Assembly: GCF_003610995.1 (NCBI RefSeq)
Contig: NZ_CP032543.1
Location: 124,001 to 188,000 of the forward strand
Source: Streptomyces griseus subsp. griseus
GTDB lineage: Bacteria > Actinomycetota > Actinomycetes > Streptomycetales > Streptomycetaceae
DNA length: 64,000 nt
Direction: 5' to 3'
Shown: in pieces, positions 25,164 to 34,298 of the stretch
How positions within the stretch are numbered: the stretch's first letter is position 1
Layout of the letters: each line of letters starts with the position of its first letter
Position numbers and translations under genes: made by a program
The notes under the pieces: model-generated
What the model was told of the DNA's origin: nothing
The model's database searches: none
What the model saw: the letters and a program-made list of their open reading frames with translations, nothing else

Positions 25164-27242
25164 ATGAACGGAGGCCGTGGGGCTCGGCGAGGCAGGATGG
25201 CCTCCGTGATGGGCAACCTCCCTGTCGTGACGACCAGCTTCGTCGGCCGCGACAGCGAACTGGACAGCATCGACCGGGCGCTTCGGGACCACCGGCTGGT
25301 CACGCTCAGCGGGAGCGGCGGCGTCGGCAAGAGCCGCCTGGCCCTGCAGACCGCCGGACGCGTCCGGGACCGGTACGCGGACGGCGTGTGGTGGGCCGAC
25401 CTCTCCCATCTCGACGACGACCAGCTGCTCACCACGACGGTCTGCGACGGCGTCGGGCTGCTGGACCACAGCCCTCGCCGGCCGGTGGCCGCGCTCTGCG
25501 AATGGCTCTCCGACCGCCGGCTGCTGCTCGTCCTCGACTGCTGCGAGCGGGTGGTCGACTCCTGCCGTCAGCTCGTCACCGAACTGCTCGCCGCCGCGCC
25601 GGGGCTGACGGTCCTGGCCACCAGCCGGCAGCCGCTCGGAGCGGAGGGTGAGCACGCCGTGGAGGTGGCCCCGCTCTCGGCGGGTGAGGCCGGGGACGAG
25701 GCCGTCCGGCTCTTCCACGACCGCGCCGCCACCGTCGTCCCCGGCCTGACGTTCGACTCCCCCGCCGACAGCGCCGCCGTGGCCGAGATCTGCCGCCGCC
25801 TCGAAGGGATACCGCTCGCCGTCGAACTGGCTTGTGCCCAGCTCCGCGAGCGCAGTGCGCGGGAGATCACCGGGCGGCTGGCCTCCCGGCTGGACGCCCT
25901 CAGCGACGACACGCTCTGGCCCCGCCGTCACCGCGCCCTGCGCACCACGATCGGCTGGAGCCACGAGCTCTGCGCCCCGCTGGAGCGGCTGTTGTGGGCG
26001 CGGCTCTCCGTCTTCCGGGGCGTCATCATGGCGGCCGACGCCGAAGCGGTCTGTGCGGGCGGGCCGTTGGGCGCCGAGGAGATCGGCCCCGCGCTGGAGA
26101 GTCTCGCCGAGCAGTCCGTGCTCCGGCGGACCGGGGACGGCTACCGGATGCTGGACACACTGCGCGAGTACGGGGCGATGTGGCTCGCGGAGCTGGCGGA
26201 GGACACGCTCTTCACCGACCGGCACGCCCGGCACTTCGCGCAGACGGCCGTGCAGGCGCACGCGGGCTGGCTGGGGCCCCGGCAGGTCGAGTGGTACGGC
26301 AGGGTCGCCGCCACGCACGCGGATCTCTGCGCGGCCCTGGAGCATCTGCTCGCCGAGGACCCCGAGCGGGCGATGGAGATGGCCGGGTGCGCCGGTCTCT
26401 TCTGGAGCTGCTGCGGCCATCTGCACCAGGCCCGGTCCTATCTGGAGCGGGTGCTGGCGCTGCCCCTCTCGGCCGGTCCGCACCGCACCCGTGCGCTCTG
26501 GGCCCTCGGCATCACGCTGACCCTCCAGGGGGACCATGAGGCGGCCCGCCGGGTCGGCAAGGAGTGCGAGGAGGCGGCCCGCCTCGGGCAGGACGCCGAG
26601 GGGGTCCTCTCGGCGGCTCACTCCATGAGCTTCACCTATCTGATGATGGGCCGTCCGCAGACCGCGCACCTGGTCAGCGACCATGCCCTGCGCCTCCACC
26701 CCGGGGACCCCGCCGACGCCCCCTCCCAGATGCGCTGCCGCGTGATACGGCTCTTCGCCCTGTCCGCGCTCGGCCGCCTGGACGAGGCGTACGAGGAGGC
26801 CACCCGGCTCCAGCGGATAAGCCTGCGCTTCGGTGAGCACTGGGCGCGGGCGTACGCCGATCACCAGCTGGCCCTGATCCATCTGCTGCAGGGCCGCCCC
26901 CGCGACGCCGAGAGCCATGCCCGCACGATGCTCGCGAGCAAGCACGAGCTCCACGACAGCCTGGGCATCGCCCTCGGCCTCGACCTGCTCGCCGGTGCCA
27001 TCGCCGCGCAGGGGGACGGCGTCGCGGCGGCCCGCACCTCCGGCACCGGCCACACGTACTGGCGGATCATCGGCCACCCCCACCGGGGCACCCCCGAACT
27101 CGGCGCGATCCGCGAGCAGTGGGAGCTCCAGGCCCGGCAGGCGGCGGGGAACACGGCGTACGAACGGGCCTATCGCCGGGCCTCGGCCGACGACGCCGAG
27201 CGTGGTCTGGCCCATGCCCTGGAGCGCCAACTGCCCTCCTGA
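25164..27242 (+). CDS. STAND/NB-ARC ATPase with TPR-like C-terminus, no DNA-binding domain seen
   Basis: This 692-residue protein begins TTSFVGRDSELDSIDRAL, then P-loop SGSGGVGKSRLAL, Walker B LLLVLDCCER, sensor ATSRQPLGAEGEHAVEV and the GIPLAVELACAQL motif. That is the nucleotide-binding module of AfsR/LuxR-type regulators. From ~residue 370 to the end it is helical TPR-like repeats. Related proteins usually end in a LuxR helix-turn-helix or start with a SARP domain; neither is present, and no such coding is visible downstream. The start is uncertain: ATG 25164, ATG 25197 and GTG/ATG 25206-25209 are in frame, and the conserved part begins soon after 25209. Confidence 0.88.
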   Translation: MNGGRGARRGRMASVMGNLPVVTTSFVGRDSELDSIDRALRDHRLVTLSGSGGVGKSRLALQTAGRVRDRYADGVWWADLSHLDDDQLLTTTVCDGVGLLDHSPRRPVAALCEWLSDRRLLLVLDCCERVVDSCRQLVTELLAAAPGLTVLATSRQPLGAEGEHAVEVAPLSAGEAGDEAVRLFHDRAATVVPGLTFDSPADSAAVAEICRRLEGIPLAVELACAQLRERSAREITGRLASRLDALSDDTLWPRRHRALRTTIGWSHELCAPLERLLWARLSVFRGVIMAADAEAVCAGGPLGAEEIGPALESLAEQSVLRRTGDGYRMLDTLREYGAMWLAELAEDTLFTDRHARHFAQTAVQAHAGWLGPRQVEWYGRVAATHADLCAALEHLLAEDPERAMEMAGCAGLFWSCCGHLHQARSYLERVLALPLSAGPHRTRALWALGITLTLQGDHEAARRVGKECEEAARLGQDAEGVLSAAHSMSFTYLMMGRPQTAHLVSDHALRLHPGDPADAPSQMRCRVIRLFALSALGRLDEAYEEATRLQRISLRFGEHWARAYADHQLALIHLLQGRPRDAESHARTMLASKHELHDSLGIALGLDLLAGAIAAQGDGVAAARTSGTGHTYWRIIGHPHRGTPELGAIREQWELQARQAAGNTAYERAYRRASADDAERGLAHALERQLPS

Positions 27243-27652
27243 CCTGGCGCGCCCTGAAGGACGCTCCGAGGCGGCGATTCCCTTGGTGACCGGACGCGGC
27301 CCGCACCACGCCCCCGGGGTGGCAGTTGCCTCCGTGACCGAACTCTGCCCCCACCACGCCCTCGGGCGGCAGTTCCCTTCACGGCCCGGACGCCGCCGTC
27401 CCCGCTCCCAACCTCCGCCTGCCGACACGGATCACCGGCCTCCCGTACGACGATCACCAGTCGGCTCCGGCCGGGTGAGCGACGCTTCCCGCCACCGGTG
27501 CGACAGCCGGGTGGCGGTGATCGGCCGGATGGGCCACCTCGGGGGCGGGCTCCGGGCGGTCGCCCGATGCTGGGCTCGCGGCAGCCGCCGGGCGCGAGGT
27601 GCCCGGCCCGGACTGCGTCCCCGCCCCTCCCCCATCCCCAGGAGGTACGCCC
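27243..27652. other. 410-base intergenic region with tandem repeat
   Basis: No convincing gene is present. The main feature is a tandem repeat of a 47-48 base unit (27273-27394). The rest leads to the serine-hydrolase start, with AGGAGG at 27640-27645. Confidence 0.5.
27273..27394. repeat. Imperfect tandem repeat, ~2.5 copies of 47-48 bases
   Basis: Units start at 27273, 27321 and 27368 with GGCGATTCCC, GGCAGTTGCC and GGCAGTTCCC. The first two share GTGACCG and CACCACGCC at equivalent positions. The third is partial and diverges after ~20 bases. Confidence 0.7.
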
Positions 27653-28864
27653 GTGCCCACCCGTCCCCCTCTGCCCGCCCCTTCCCTGCCGCTGCGGCGA
27701 AGAGCCGTCGTCGCTGTCCTGGCCGCCGCCTCGCTCGCCGGGCTGATGACCGGCCCCGCCCAGGCCGGCGGTGACGGGCCGCACGGGCCGGTCGACCGCG
27801 AGTTGCAGCGCGGGCTCCAGGCGCTCGTCGACACCCCGGGCGGGCCGCCCGGGGCCATCGCCGTACTGACGGCCGGTGGCCGCAGCGAGGTGTACCGGGC
27901 CGGTACGGCCGAGGTCGGCACCGGGCGGCGACCGCAGACCACGGACCATATGCGGATCGCCAGTGTGGCGAAGGCCTTCAGCGGCGCGGTCGCGCTGCAT
28001 CTGGCCGACCGGGGGCGCCTCTCACTGGACGACACGCTCGGCCGGTGGCTCCCCCGGCTCCCTGCGGCTTGGCACCGGGTCACCGTCGGCCAGCTCCTCA
28101 ACCACACCAGCGGGCTGCCGGACTACACCGAGTCCCCCACGTTCATCGCCGAGTTCGCCGCCGATCCGCGCCGCCCCTTCGACTCGCGCAAGCTGCTGCG
28201 GTACGTCGCCGGGGAACCGCTGCGGTTCCGGCCGGGTTCGGCGTACCGCTACTCCAACTCCGACAACATCGCCGTCGCCCTCGTCGCCGAGGCCGCGACG
28301 GGCACCCGCTACGAGCAGTTGCTGGCGGAGACCGTGTACCGGCCGCTGGGGCTGCGCGCCACCTCGCTCCCCCAGGGGTACCGGCTGCCCGCGCCGTATC
28401 TGCACGGGTACGCCGTGGACCCGCCGAATCCGCCGGAGGACCTCTCGACCGCGATCGGCGCCTCCGGGGTGTGGGCGTCGGGCGGCATCGTCTCCACGCC
28501 CGGGGAGCTGGGCGCCTTCATCCGCGCCTGGGCCGGCGGCCGGGATCTGAGTCCGGCGGTCCGCCGCCGGCAGCTGACGTTCGTGGCGGGCAGCTCCGAG
28601 CCGGCGGGCCCCGGGCGCAACGAAGCCGGGCCCGCCCTCTTCGCGTACCGGACGCGGTGCGGGACGGTGTACGGCCACACCGGCAACTTCCCCGGCTACA
28701 CCCAGCTGGCGGCCGCCACCAAGGACGGCAGGCGGTCGCTGACCGTCTCGCTGACGTCGCAGGTCAACAGCGCGACGAACCCCCGGCTGCTGGCCACCCT
28801 CCGCGCCCTTCAGGAGGACTTCGTCTGCCGGCTGCTGGAGCGGCAGAAGCCGCACGGGGCGTAG
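27653..28864 (+). CDS. Secreted serine hydrolase (beta-lactamase / D-Ala-D-Ala carboxypeptidase fold)
   Basis: This is a 403-residue protein. The N-terminal signal peptide is LRRRAVVAVLAAASLAGLMT, with AQA as likely cleavage site. Catalytic motifs of the class C/R61 type are SVAK (in RIASVAKAFSG), the Y-x-N triad YSN (in YRYSNSDN) and HTG (in YGHTGNFPGY). The NHTSGLPDYTES segment is also typical. It probably acts as an extracellular carboxypeptidase or esterase. GTG 27653 has AGGAGG seven bases upstream. It appears monocistronic with a hairpin after the stop. Confidence 0.9.
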   Translation: MPTRPPLPAPSLPLRRRAVVAVLAAASLAGLMTGPAQAGGDGPHGPVDRELQRGLQALVDTPGGPPGAIAVLTAGGRSEVYRAGTAEVGTGRRPQTTDHMRIASVAKAFSGAVALHLADRGRLSLDDTLGRWLPRLPAAWHRVTVGQLLNHTSGLPDYTESPTFIAEFAADPRRPFDSRKLLRYVAGEPLRFRPGSAYRYSNSDNIAVALVAEAATGTRYEQLLAETVYRPLGLRATSLPQGYRLPAPYLHGYAVDPPNPPEDLSTAIGASGVWASGGIVSTPGELGAFIRAWAGGRDLSPAVRRRQLTFVAGSSEPAGPGRNEAGPALFAYRTRCGTVYGHTGNFPGYTQLAAATKDGRRSLTVSLTSQVNSATNPRLLATLRALQEDFVCRLLERQKPHGA

Positions 28865-28868
28865 GGAG

Positions 28869-28900
28869 AAGGGGTACGCCGGGTGTCCGGCGTACCCCTT
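28869..28900 (+). terminator. Hairpin terminator after serine hydrolase
   Basis: A perfect 14-bp stem (28869-28882 with 28887-28900), a 4-base GTGT loop and a short T-rich tail lie between two convergent genes; it may act in both directions. Confidence 0.75.
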
Positions 28901-28938
28901 TCCCGTTTCCCGTGGACCGGTGACCCGTCCGGGGACGG

Positions 28939-29754
28939 TCAGTCGTTGTCGGTCTCCTCGCGGACGATGGTGTCGTTCTTGGCGTCCACGTCGAACGTGG
29001 TCTTCTTCCAGTCGGAGCCGACCACGTCGACCGACCAGATCACACCCTTGCCGTCGTTGTCGTCCAGGCTGACGGAGGTGATGGTGCCCTTCTTCTTCTC
29101 GGTGGCGACCTTCGCCGCCTGCTCGGGCGTCTGCGTGGCCTGGGAGAGCCACTCGGCCGTCTGCTTCTTGTCCTCGTCGTCCTGGTCCGCGTCGACGCGG
29201 GCCTCGATCACCTTGCCGTCGACCGCGTTGATCCGGACGGTGTGGACCGTGCCGTCCTTCTCGGCGACCTCCGCGATCCAGACGGGGGCGTCGGCCCCCG
29301 GGCTCGCGCTCGGCGAACCGGTCGCGGTGGGGCTGCCGGTCGGGCTCGGGCTACCCGTGGGGCTGGCGCTGCCCGTGGCGCTGCCGGTCGGGCTGGGGCT
29401 CTGGTCGCGGTCGTCGTCGTCCACACCCTCCAGGTCCAGATCGACGAGCTTGCCGCCGGCCACTTCACCGACCGCGGTCGTCGCGGCATCGTCGAAGGTG
29501 ACCTTGGTGGCGTCCAGGACGTTCTTGCGTTCCTGCTGGTCCTCGGTCAGCTTCGCGGTGGCGGACGGGGACGCCGTCGTCTTCTGCGGGAGGACCTTCG
29601 CGGCTTCGGTGGCCGCGGACGTCGCACTGTCCGAGCTCTGACCACATGCCGTCAACAGGAGAGCGGCGGCCGCCACGCAGGCGGCGGCACCGGTCGCCTT
29701 GAGGTTGCGGGAGCGTAGGGAAAGACGGTTGTTCCGTCGGGGCTCAAGTCTCAT
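28939..29754 (-). CDS. PepSY-domain lipoprotein with Ser/Thr/Pro/Gly linker
   Basis: This is a 271-residue lipoprotein. The signal (CVAAAALLLTACGQ; lipobox LTAC) is followed by two PepSY-like regions, ATTAVGEVAGGKLVDLDLEG with VWIAEVAEKDGTVHTVRINA, and later WSVDVVGSDWKKTTFDV. Between the first strands lies a low-complexity insert of repeated SPTGS units (SPSPTGSATGS...SPTGSPTATG). PepSY modules commonly inhibit peptidases or act near the cell wall. ATG 29754 is the start. The repeat DNA could vary in length between strains. Confidence 0.82.
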   Translation of the reverse strand: MRLEPRRNNRLSLRSRNLKATGAAACVAAAALLLTACGQSSDSATSAATEAAKVLPQKTTASPSATAKLTEDQQERKNVLDATKVTFDDAATTAVGEVAGGKLVDLDLEGVDDDDRDQSPSPTGSATGSASPTGSPSPTGSPTATGSPSASPGADAPVWIAEVAEKDGTVHTVRINAVDGKVIEARVDADQDDEDKKQTAEWLSQATQTPEQAAKVATEKKKGTITSVSLDDNDGKGVIWSVDVVGSDWKKTTFDVDAKNDTIVREETDND

Positions 29755-29943
29755 GTACGCATGCCTAGCCCTCCCGGCGACCAGTCATGTTGTCCTACCG
29801 GCCGGAGTCACCCGATCGACCGGACACCTCCGCCCGTTGGCCGTCGCGCCCCTCCCCCTCACCGCTCCCCGGGCGGAGCGCACCCGGGTGCGAAACAATG
29901 GGATCGGGGCCGGATGTCGTCATGGCCCCGCCGGGAGGCCGTC

Positions 29944-30192
29944 ATGGAGCACACGGAGCGCTACGAACTCATCTTCCAGATGTCCGGCGCCGAGGACGAC
30001 GTGGTCGCCGTCGGGCTGACCGACCGGACCGGGGCGGGCGGATCTCCGGTGTACGAGGACGAGACCGGGATCGTCCGCGCCGAGATCAGCGACCGGGGCG
30101 AGGTGCGGATGCTCGCCAGCGGCGGACACCAGGCCCCCGGCACCCCGCTGCTCGCCCGGCCGCTGGGCGAGGGGGTTCCGGGGAAGCGCTGA
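29944..30192 (+). CDS. Small DUF6296-like Streptomyces protein
   Basis: The 82-residue product begins MEHTERYELIFQMSG and continues GIVRAEISDRGEVRMLASGG, a pattern I recall for the Streptomyces-restricted DUF6296 group. Function unknown. ATG 29944 has GGGAGG six bases upstream; the longer in-frame reading is shadow. It is followed by a strong hairpin, so it is monocistronic. Confidence 0.7.
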   Translation: MEHTERYELIFQMSGAEDDVVAVGLTDRTGAGGSPVYEDETGIVRAEISDRGEVRMLASGGHQAPGTPLLARPLGEGVPGKR

Positions 30193-30202
30193 GCGGCCGG
30201 AC

Positions 30203-30237
30203 CGGCGGGGCGTACCGATGAGCGGTACGCCCCGCCG
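30203..30237 (+). terminator. Hairpin terminator
   Basis: A perfect 14-bp stem (30203-30216 with 30224-30237) with a 7-base loop lies 11 bases after the small gene. Confidence 0.8.
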
Positions 30238-30381
30238 ACGTATGCCACGACACCTCACACCCTCTTGTCGTCCACGCCCACCCATGCCCACTTCCCGCCC
30301 GAATGTGTTTACTTTCCGGAACCTCGGACGTAATCTGAGCGCGAAACCACAGACTCGGGCATGAAACGGATACGAAACCAC

Positions 30382-31143
30382 ATGTACGCACCGGAGCGTC
30401 AGCAGGAGATCCTCCGCCTCGCCCAGGAGAGCGGCCGGGTCGACGTGCTCTCGCTGGCCGAGGAGTTCCAGGTGACCGCCGAGACCGTGCGGCGGGATCT
30501 CAGGACGCTGGACCGGGCGGGGCTGCTGCGCCGGGTGCACGGCGGTGCCATTCCGGTCGGGCGGCTGGACTTCGAGCCCGACCTCGCCGAGCGGGACGCC
30601 GTGGCCGCCGACGAGAAGGACCGGATCGCGCAGGTGGCGCTCGCGGAGCTGCCCGCGGACGGCAACGTGATCATCGACGCCGGGACCACGACGGCCCGGC
30701 TCGCCGCGGCCGTTCCCGTCGACTCCGCGCTGACCGTGGTGACCCACGCGCTGCCGGTCGCCGCCCGCCTCGCCGACCACCCGGGGATCGCCCTGCACCT
30801 GGTCGGCGGCCGGGTCCGGCACCGTACGCGAGCGGCGGTCGACGCCTGGGCGCTCGGCTCGTACGCCGAGATCAGCGCCGACGTCGTCTTCCTCGCCACC
30901 AACGGCTTCTCGCCCGAGAGCGGCCTGACCACCCCCGACCTCGCCGAGGCCGCCGTGAAGCGAGCCGTGGTCAAGGCCGCCCGCCGGGTCGTCCTGCTCG
31001 CCGACTCGGGCAAGTTCGGGCAGCGGCACTTCGCCCGCTTCGGTGACCTCACCGATGTGGACCTCCTCATCACCGACACGGGCCTGAGCCCCGACGACGC
31101 CCGCTCCATCGAGAGCCGGGGCACGGAAGTGGTACGCGCATGA
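30382..31143 (+). CDS. fruR: DeoR-family fructose operon regulator
   Basis: This 253-residue regulator has an N-terminal DeoR helix-turn-helix (YAPERQQEILRLAQESGRVD, EFQVTAETVRRDLRTLDRAG) with the signature RRVHGGA, and a C-terminal sugar-phosphate sensor domain (IIDAGTTTARLA, FLATNGFSPESGLTTPD, LADSGKFGQ). It is the first gene of fruR-fruK-fruA, overlaps fruK by four bases, and presumably responds to fructose 1-phosphate. The family N-terminus fits ATG 30382 better than ATG 30361. An AT-richer promoter region lies at 30300-30325. Confidence 0.92.
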   Translation: MYAPERQQEILRLAQESGRVDVLSLAEEFQVTAETVRRDLRTLDRAGLLRRVHGGAIPVGRLDFEPDLAERDAVAADEKDRIAQVALAELPADGNVIIDAGTTTARLAAAVPVDSALTVVTHALPVAARLADHPGIALHLVGGRVRHRTRAAVDAWALGSYAEISADVVFLATNGFSPESGLTTPDLAEAAVKRAVVKAARRVVLLADSGKFGQRHFARFGDLTDVDLLITDTGLSPDDARSIESRGTEVVRA

Positions 31144-32087
31144 TCCTCACCGTCACCCCCAACCCCAGCCTGGACCGGACCTACGAGCTGCCGGACCTGG
31201 TCCGGGGCACCGTCCTGCGCGCCACGGCCGACCGCGTCGACCCGGGCGGCAAAGGCGTCAACGTCTCCCGCGCGGTCGCGGCGGCCGGCCACCGCACGGT
31301 CGCCGTCGCCCCCATGGGCGGGCCGGAGGGCGCCCTGCTCGCGCGGCTGCTCGGTGAGCACGGCATCGAGGCCGCCGGGGTGCCGGTCACCGGCAGCACC
31401 CGGATCAACGTCACGCTCGTCGAACCCGACGGCACCCTGACCAAGATCAACGCGACCGGGCCCGAGCTCAGCGCCGCCGAGGCGGAGGACGTCCTGGAGG
31501 CCGTGCGCGCCCGTTCCGCCTCCGCCGACTGGATCGCGTGCTGCGGAAGCCTGCCGCGCGGGCTGCCGCCACAGTGGTACGCGGAGCTGGTCGCGCGGAG
31601 CCACCGGGCCGGTGCGCGGATCGCGCTGGACACCTCCGGGGCGGCGCTGACCGCCGCGCTGCGGGAAGGGCCGGACGTGATCAAGCCCAACGCCCAGGAG
31701 CTGGCCGAGGCCGTCGGCCGTCCGCTCGCCACCGTGGGCGACGCCCTGAAGGCGGCCGAGGAGCTGCGCGAGCGCGGCGCCCGGGCGGTGCTGGCGAGCC
31801 TGGGGGCCGACGGACAGCTGCTGGTGGAGGAGGGCGGGGCGTACTTCGCGACCGCCCGCGTGGCGACCGTACGCAGCAATGTCGGCGCCGGGGACGCCTC
31901 GCTCGCCGGATTCCTGACGGCGGGTGGTCAGGGCCCGCGGGCCCTCGCGTCGGCCGTCGCCCACGGTGCGGCGGCGGTGCAGCTGGCGGGGAGCCTCATG
32001 CCCACCCCGGCCGACCTCGACCTGTCGGCGGTCACGTCGGGTGGAGACGTACCCCTGGACCGTCCGCTGACGGAGCCCGCCCCATGA
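31140..32087 (+). CDS. fruK: 1-phosphofructokinase
   Basis: This is a 315-residue PfkB-family kinase phosphorylating fructose 1-phosphate to fructose 1,6-bisphosphate. PfkB features are the N-terminal TVTPNPSLDRTYEL, GGKGVNVSRA, the IKPNAQELAE segment, and the C-terminal ATP/anion-hole motif VGAGDASLAGFL with catalytic Asp. The ATGA overlap with fruR implies translational coupling. Confidence 0.95.
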   Translation: MILTVTPNPSLDRTYELPDLVRGTVLRATADRVDPGGKGVNVSRAVAAAGHRTVAVAPMGGPEGALLARLLGEHGIEAAGVPVTGSTRINVTLVEPDGTLTKINATGPELSAAEAEDVLEAVRARSASADWIACCGSLPRGLPPQWYAELVARSHRAGARIALDTSGAALTAALREGPDVIKPNAQELAEAVGRPLATVGDALKAAEELRERGARAVLASLGADGQLLVEEGGAYFATARVATVRSNVGAGDASLAGFLTAGGQGPRALASAVAHGAAAVQLAGSLMPTPADLDLSAVTSGGDVPLDRPLTEPAP

Positions 32088-32184
32088 CCCCCGCACACCC
32101 CGCCCCGAGCCCCACCCGAACGAGCCCGCCGCCTTTCCGTCCCCCGCACCGCCGCCCGGCGGTCCCCGAGCAAGGAGCACCGCG

Positions 32185-34206
32185 ATGAGTGAGCTGATCA
32201 CCGCGGATCTGGTCGACCTCGATCTGTCCGCCGCAACGAAGGACGCCGCCGCGAGGTCGCTCGCCGAGCGGATGGTGGCCGCGCACCGTGTCACCGATCT
32301 CGACGGCTTCCTGGCCGATGTCGCCGCCCGCGAGGCGCAGATGCCGACGGGACTCGACGGCGGGATCGGCATCCCGCACTGCCGGAGCGAGCATGTCAGC
32401 GCCCCGACCCTGGCCTTCGGGCGCAGCGCCCGGGGCGTCGATTTCGGCGCGGCCGACGGTCCGGCGGACCTGATCTTCCTCATCGCCGCGCCCGCCGGGG
32501 CGGACGACGACCACCTGACGATCCTGTCGGGGCTGGCCCGCAGGCTGATGGACCCGGAGTTCACCGCCGCCCTGCGGGCCGGGACCGAACCGGGCGCGGT
32601 CGCCGCGCTGATCCGGGGCGAGGAGCCGGCGCCGGAGACCGCGCGGACGGACACCGCTCCGGAGCCCGAGGCCGCGGCGCCGATACCGGCAGCCAGGGAG
32701 ACCACCGAGACCCCCTTCCGGATCGTCGCCGTCACCTCCTGCCCCACCGGTATCGCCCACACCTACATGGCCGCCGAGTCCCTCACCGCCGCCGGCCGGG
32801 CCGAGGGGGTCGAGGTGACGGTGGAGACCCAGGGCTCGGCGGGGTTCAGCAAGCTGGACCCGGCCGTCATCGCCCGGGCCGACGCGGTCATCTGGGCGCA
32901 TGACGTCGAGGTGCGGGAGAAGGGGCGCTTCGGGGGCAAGCCGCTCGTGGACGTCGGGGTGAAGGCGGGCATCAACCGGCCCGCCGAGCTGATCGCCGAG
33001 GCCCGGCGCAAGGCGGAGCGCGGTGAGATCTCCGCCGCACCGCAGGGCGGGGACGGGCCGGAGGCCGGTGCGGACGGTGGATCCGGTGCGGACAGTGCGC
33101 ACTTCGGGGTCCGGCTGCGTACGTATCTGATGTCCGGCGTGAGCTACATGGTGCCGTTCGTCGCGGCGGGCGGTCTGCTGATCGCCCTGTCGTTCGCCAT
33201 CGGCGGCTACGAGATCGTGGACGCCAAGTCGGTCGCCGACCACTTCGTGTGGGGGCAGATGGACAGCTGGGCCGCGCTGTTCAACCAGATCGGTTCGGCC
33301 GCCTTCGGCTTCCTGGTGCCGGTGCTGGCCGGGTACATCGCGTACGGGATGGCGGACCGGCCCGCCCTGGTCCCGGGGTTCGTCGGCGGCGCGATCGCGC
33401 TCACCGTGGATGCCGGGTTCCTCGGCGGTCTGGTCGCCGGTCTGCTGGCCGGTGCGGTGGTGATGGCCATCCAGCGGGTCCCGGTCCACGCCACGTTGCG
33501 CGGGATCATGCCGGTGCTGGTGATCCCGCTGATCGCGTCGGCGGTGGTCGGGTTCCTGATGTTCATCGTGGTCGGCAAGCCGATCGCCGCTCTGCAGAGC
33601 GCCCTCACGGACTGGCTGAACGGTCTCTCCGGCTCCAACGCGGTCATCCTCGGCGTCGTCCTCGGCCTGATGATGTGCTTCGACATGGGCGGCCCGCTGA
33701 ACAAGGTGGCGTACGCCTTCGCGGTCGGCGGTCTGGCCGATCCGACCGACGGCAGCCTCAAGGTGATGGCGGCGGTCATGGCGGCCGGTATGGTCCCGCC
33801 GCTGGCGATGGCCCTGGCCACCACCGTACGGAAGAAGCTGTTCACCAGGACGGAGCGGGAGAACGGGCGGGCGGCCTGGGTGCTGGGCGCCTCGTTCATC
33901 ACCGAGGGCGCGATTCCGTTCGCCGCCGCCGACCCGCTGCGGGTGATCCCGTCGGTGATGGCGGGCGGCGCGGTCACCGGTGCGCTGTCGATGGCCTTCG
34001 GGTGCACCCTGCGCGCTCCGCACGGCGGCATCTTCGTCGTGCCGCTGATCGGTGAACCGTTCCTGTACCTGCTGGCGATCGCCGCGGGCACCCTCGTGGC
34101 GACCGCGCTGGTGGTCCTGCTCAAGGGCGTCCGCCGGACGGCCGCGGTACCGGCAGGGGAGGCGGAGGCCGTGGCCGCGGACTCCCGGGTGGGTGCGACC
34201 GTCTGA
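32185..34206 (+). CDS. fruA: PTS fructose transporter, fused IIA-IIB-IIC
   Basis: This is a 673-residue transporter. The IIA domain is at 1-145, with phospho-His likely His65 in GIGIPHCRSEH. The IIB domain is at ~175-275, with phospho-Cys186 in AVTSCPTGIAHTYMAAE. The IIC membrane domain runs from ~310 with about eight to ten helices (SYMVPFVAAGGLLIALSFAI; GGPLNKVAYAF). It imports fructose as fructose 1-phosphate using HPr encoded elsewhere. ATG 32185 has CAAGGAG upstream; the 97-base gap after fruK contains no evident terminator. Confidence 0.95.
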   Translation: MSELITADLVDLDLSAATKDAAARSLAERMVAAHRVTDLDGFLADVAAREAQMPTGLDGGIGIPHCRSEHVSAPTLAFGRSARGVDFGAADGPADLIFLIAAPAGADDDHLTILSGLARRLMDPEFTAALRAGTEPGAVAALIRGEEPAPETARTDTAPEPEAAAPIPAARETTETPFRIVAVTSCPTGIAHTYMAAESLTAAGRAEGVEVTVETQGSAGFSKLDPAVIARADAVIWAHDVEVREKGRFGGKPLVDVGVKAGINRPAELIAEARRKAERGEISAAPQGGDGPEAGADGGSGADSAHFGVRLRTYLMSGVSYMVPFVAAGGLLIALSFAIGGYEIVDAKSVADHFVWGQMDSWAALFNQIGSAAFGFLVPVLAGYIAYGMADRPALVPGFVGGAIALTVDAGFLGGLVAGLLAGAVVMAIQRVPVHATLRGIMPVLVIPLIASAVVGFLMFIVVGKPIAALQSALTDWLNGLSGSNAVILGVVLGLMMCFDMGGPLNKVAYAFAVGGLADPTDGSLKVMAAVMAAGMVPPLAMALATTVRKKLFTRTERENGRAAWVLGASFITEGAIPFAAADPLRVIPSVMAGGAVTGALSMAFGCTLRAPHGGIFVVPLIGEPFLYLLAIAAGTLVATALVVLLKGVRRTAAVPAGEAEAVAADSRVGATV

Positions 34207-34220
34207 CCTCGTCACGCTCG

Positions 34221-34261
34221 CGGAACGGGGCACAGGATCTCTGGTCCGGTGCCCCGTTCCG
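34221..34261 (+). terminator. Hairpin terminator after fruA
   Basis: A perfect 13-bp stem (34221-34233 with 34249-34261) with a 15-base loop ends the fructose operon. Confidence 0.75.
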
Positions 34262-34298
34262 TGCTCCCGGGCCGCTTCCCGTCGCTAGATTCGACGGT

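Noticed and set aside
25101..27428. 775-codon minus-strand frame over the STAND gene
   Set aside because: Antisense shadow without motifs; P-loop and Walker B are on the plus strand.
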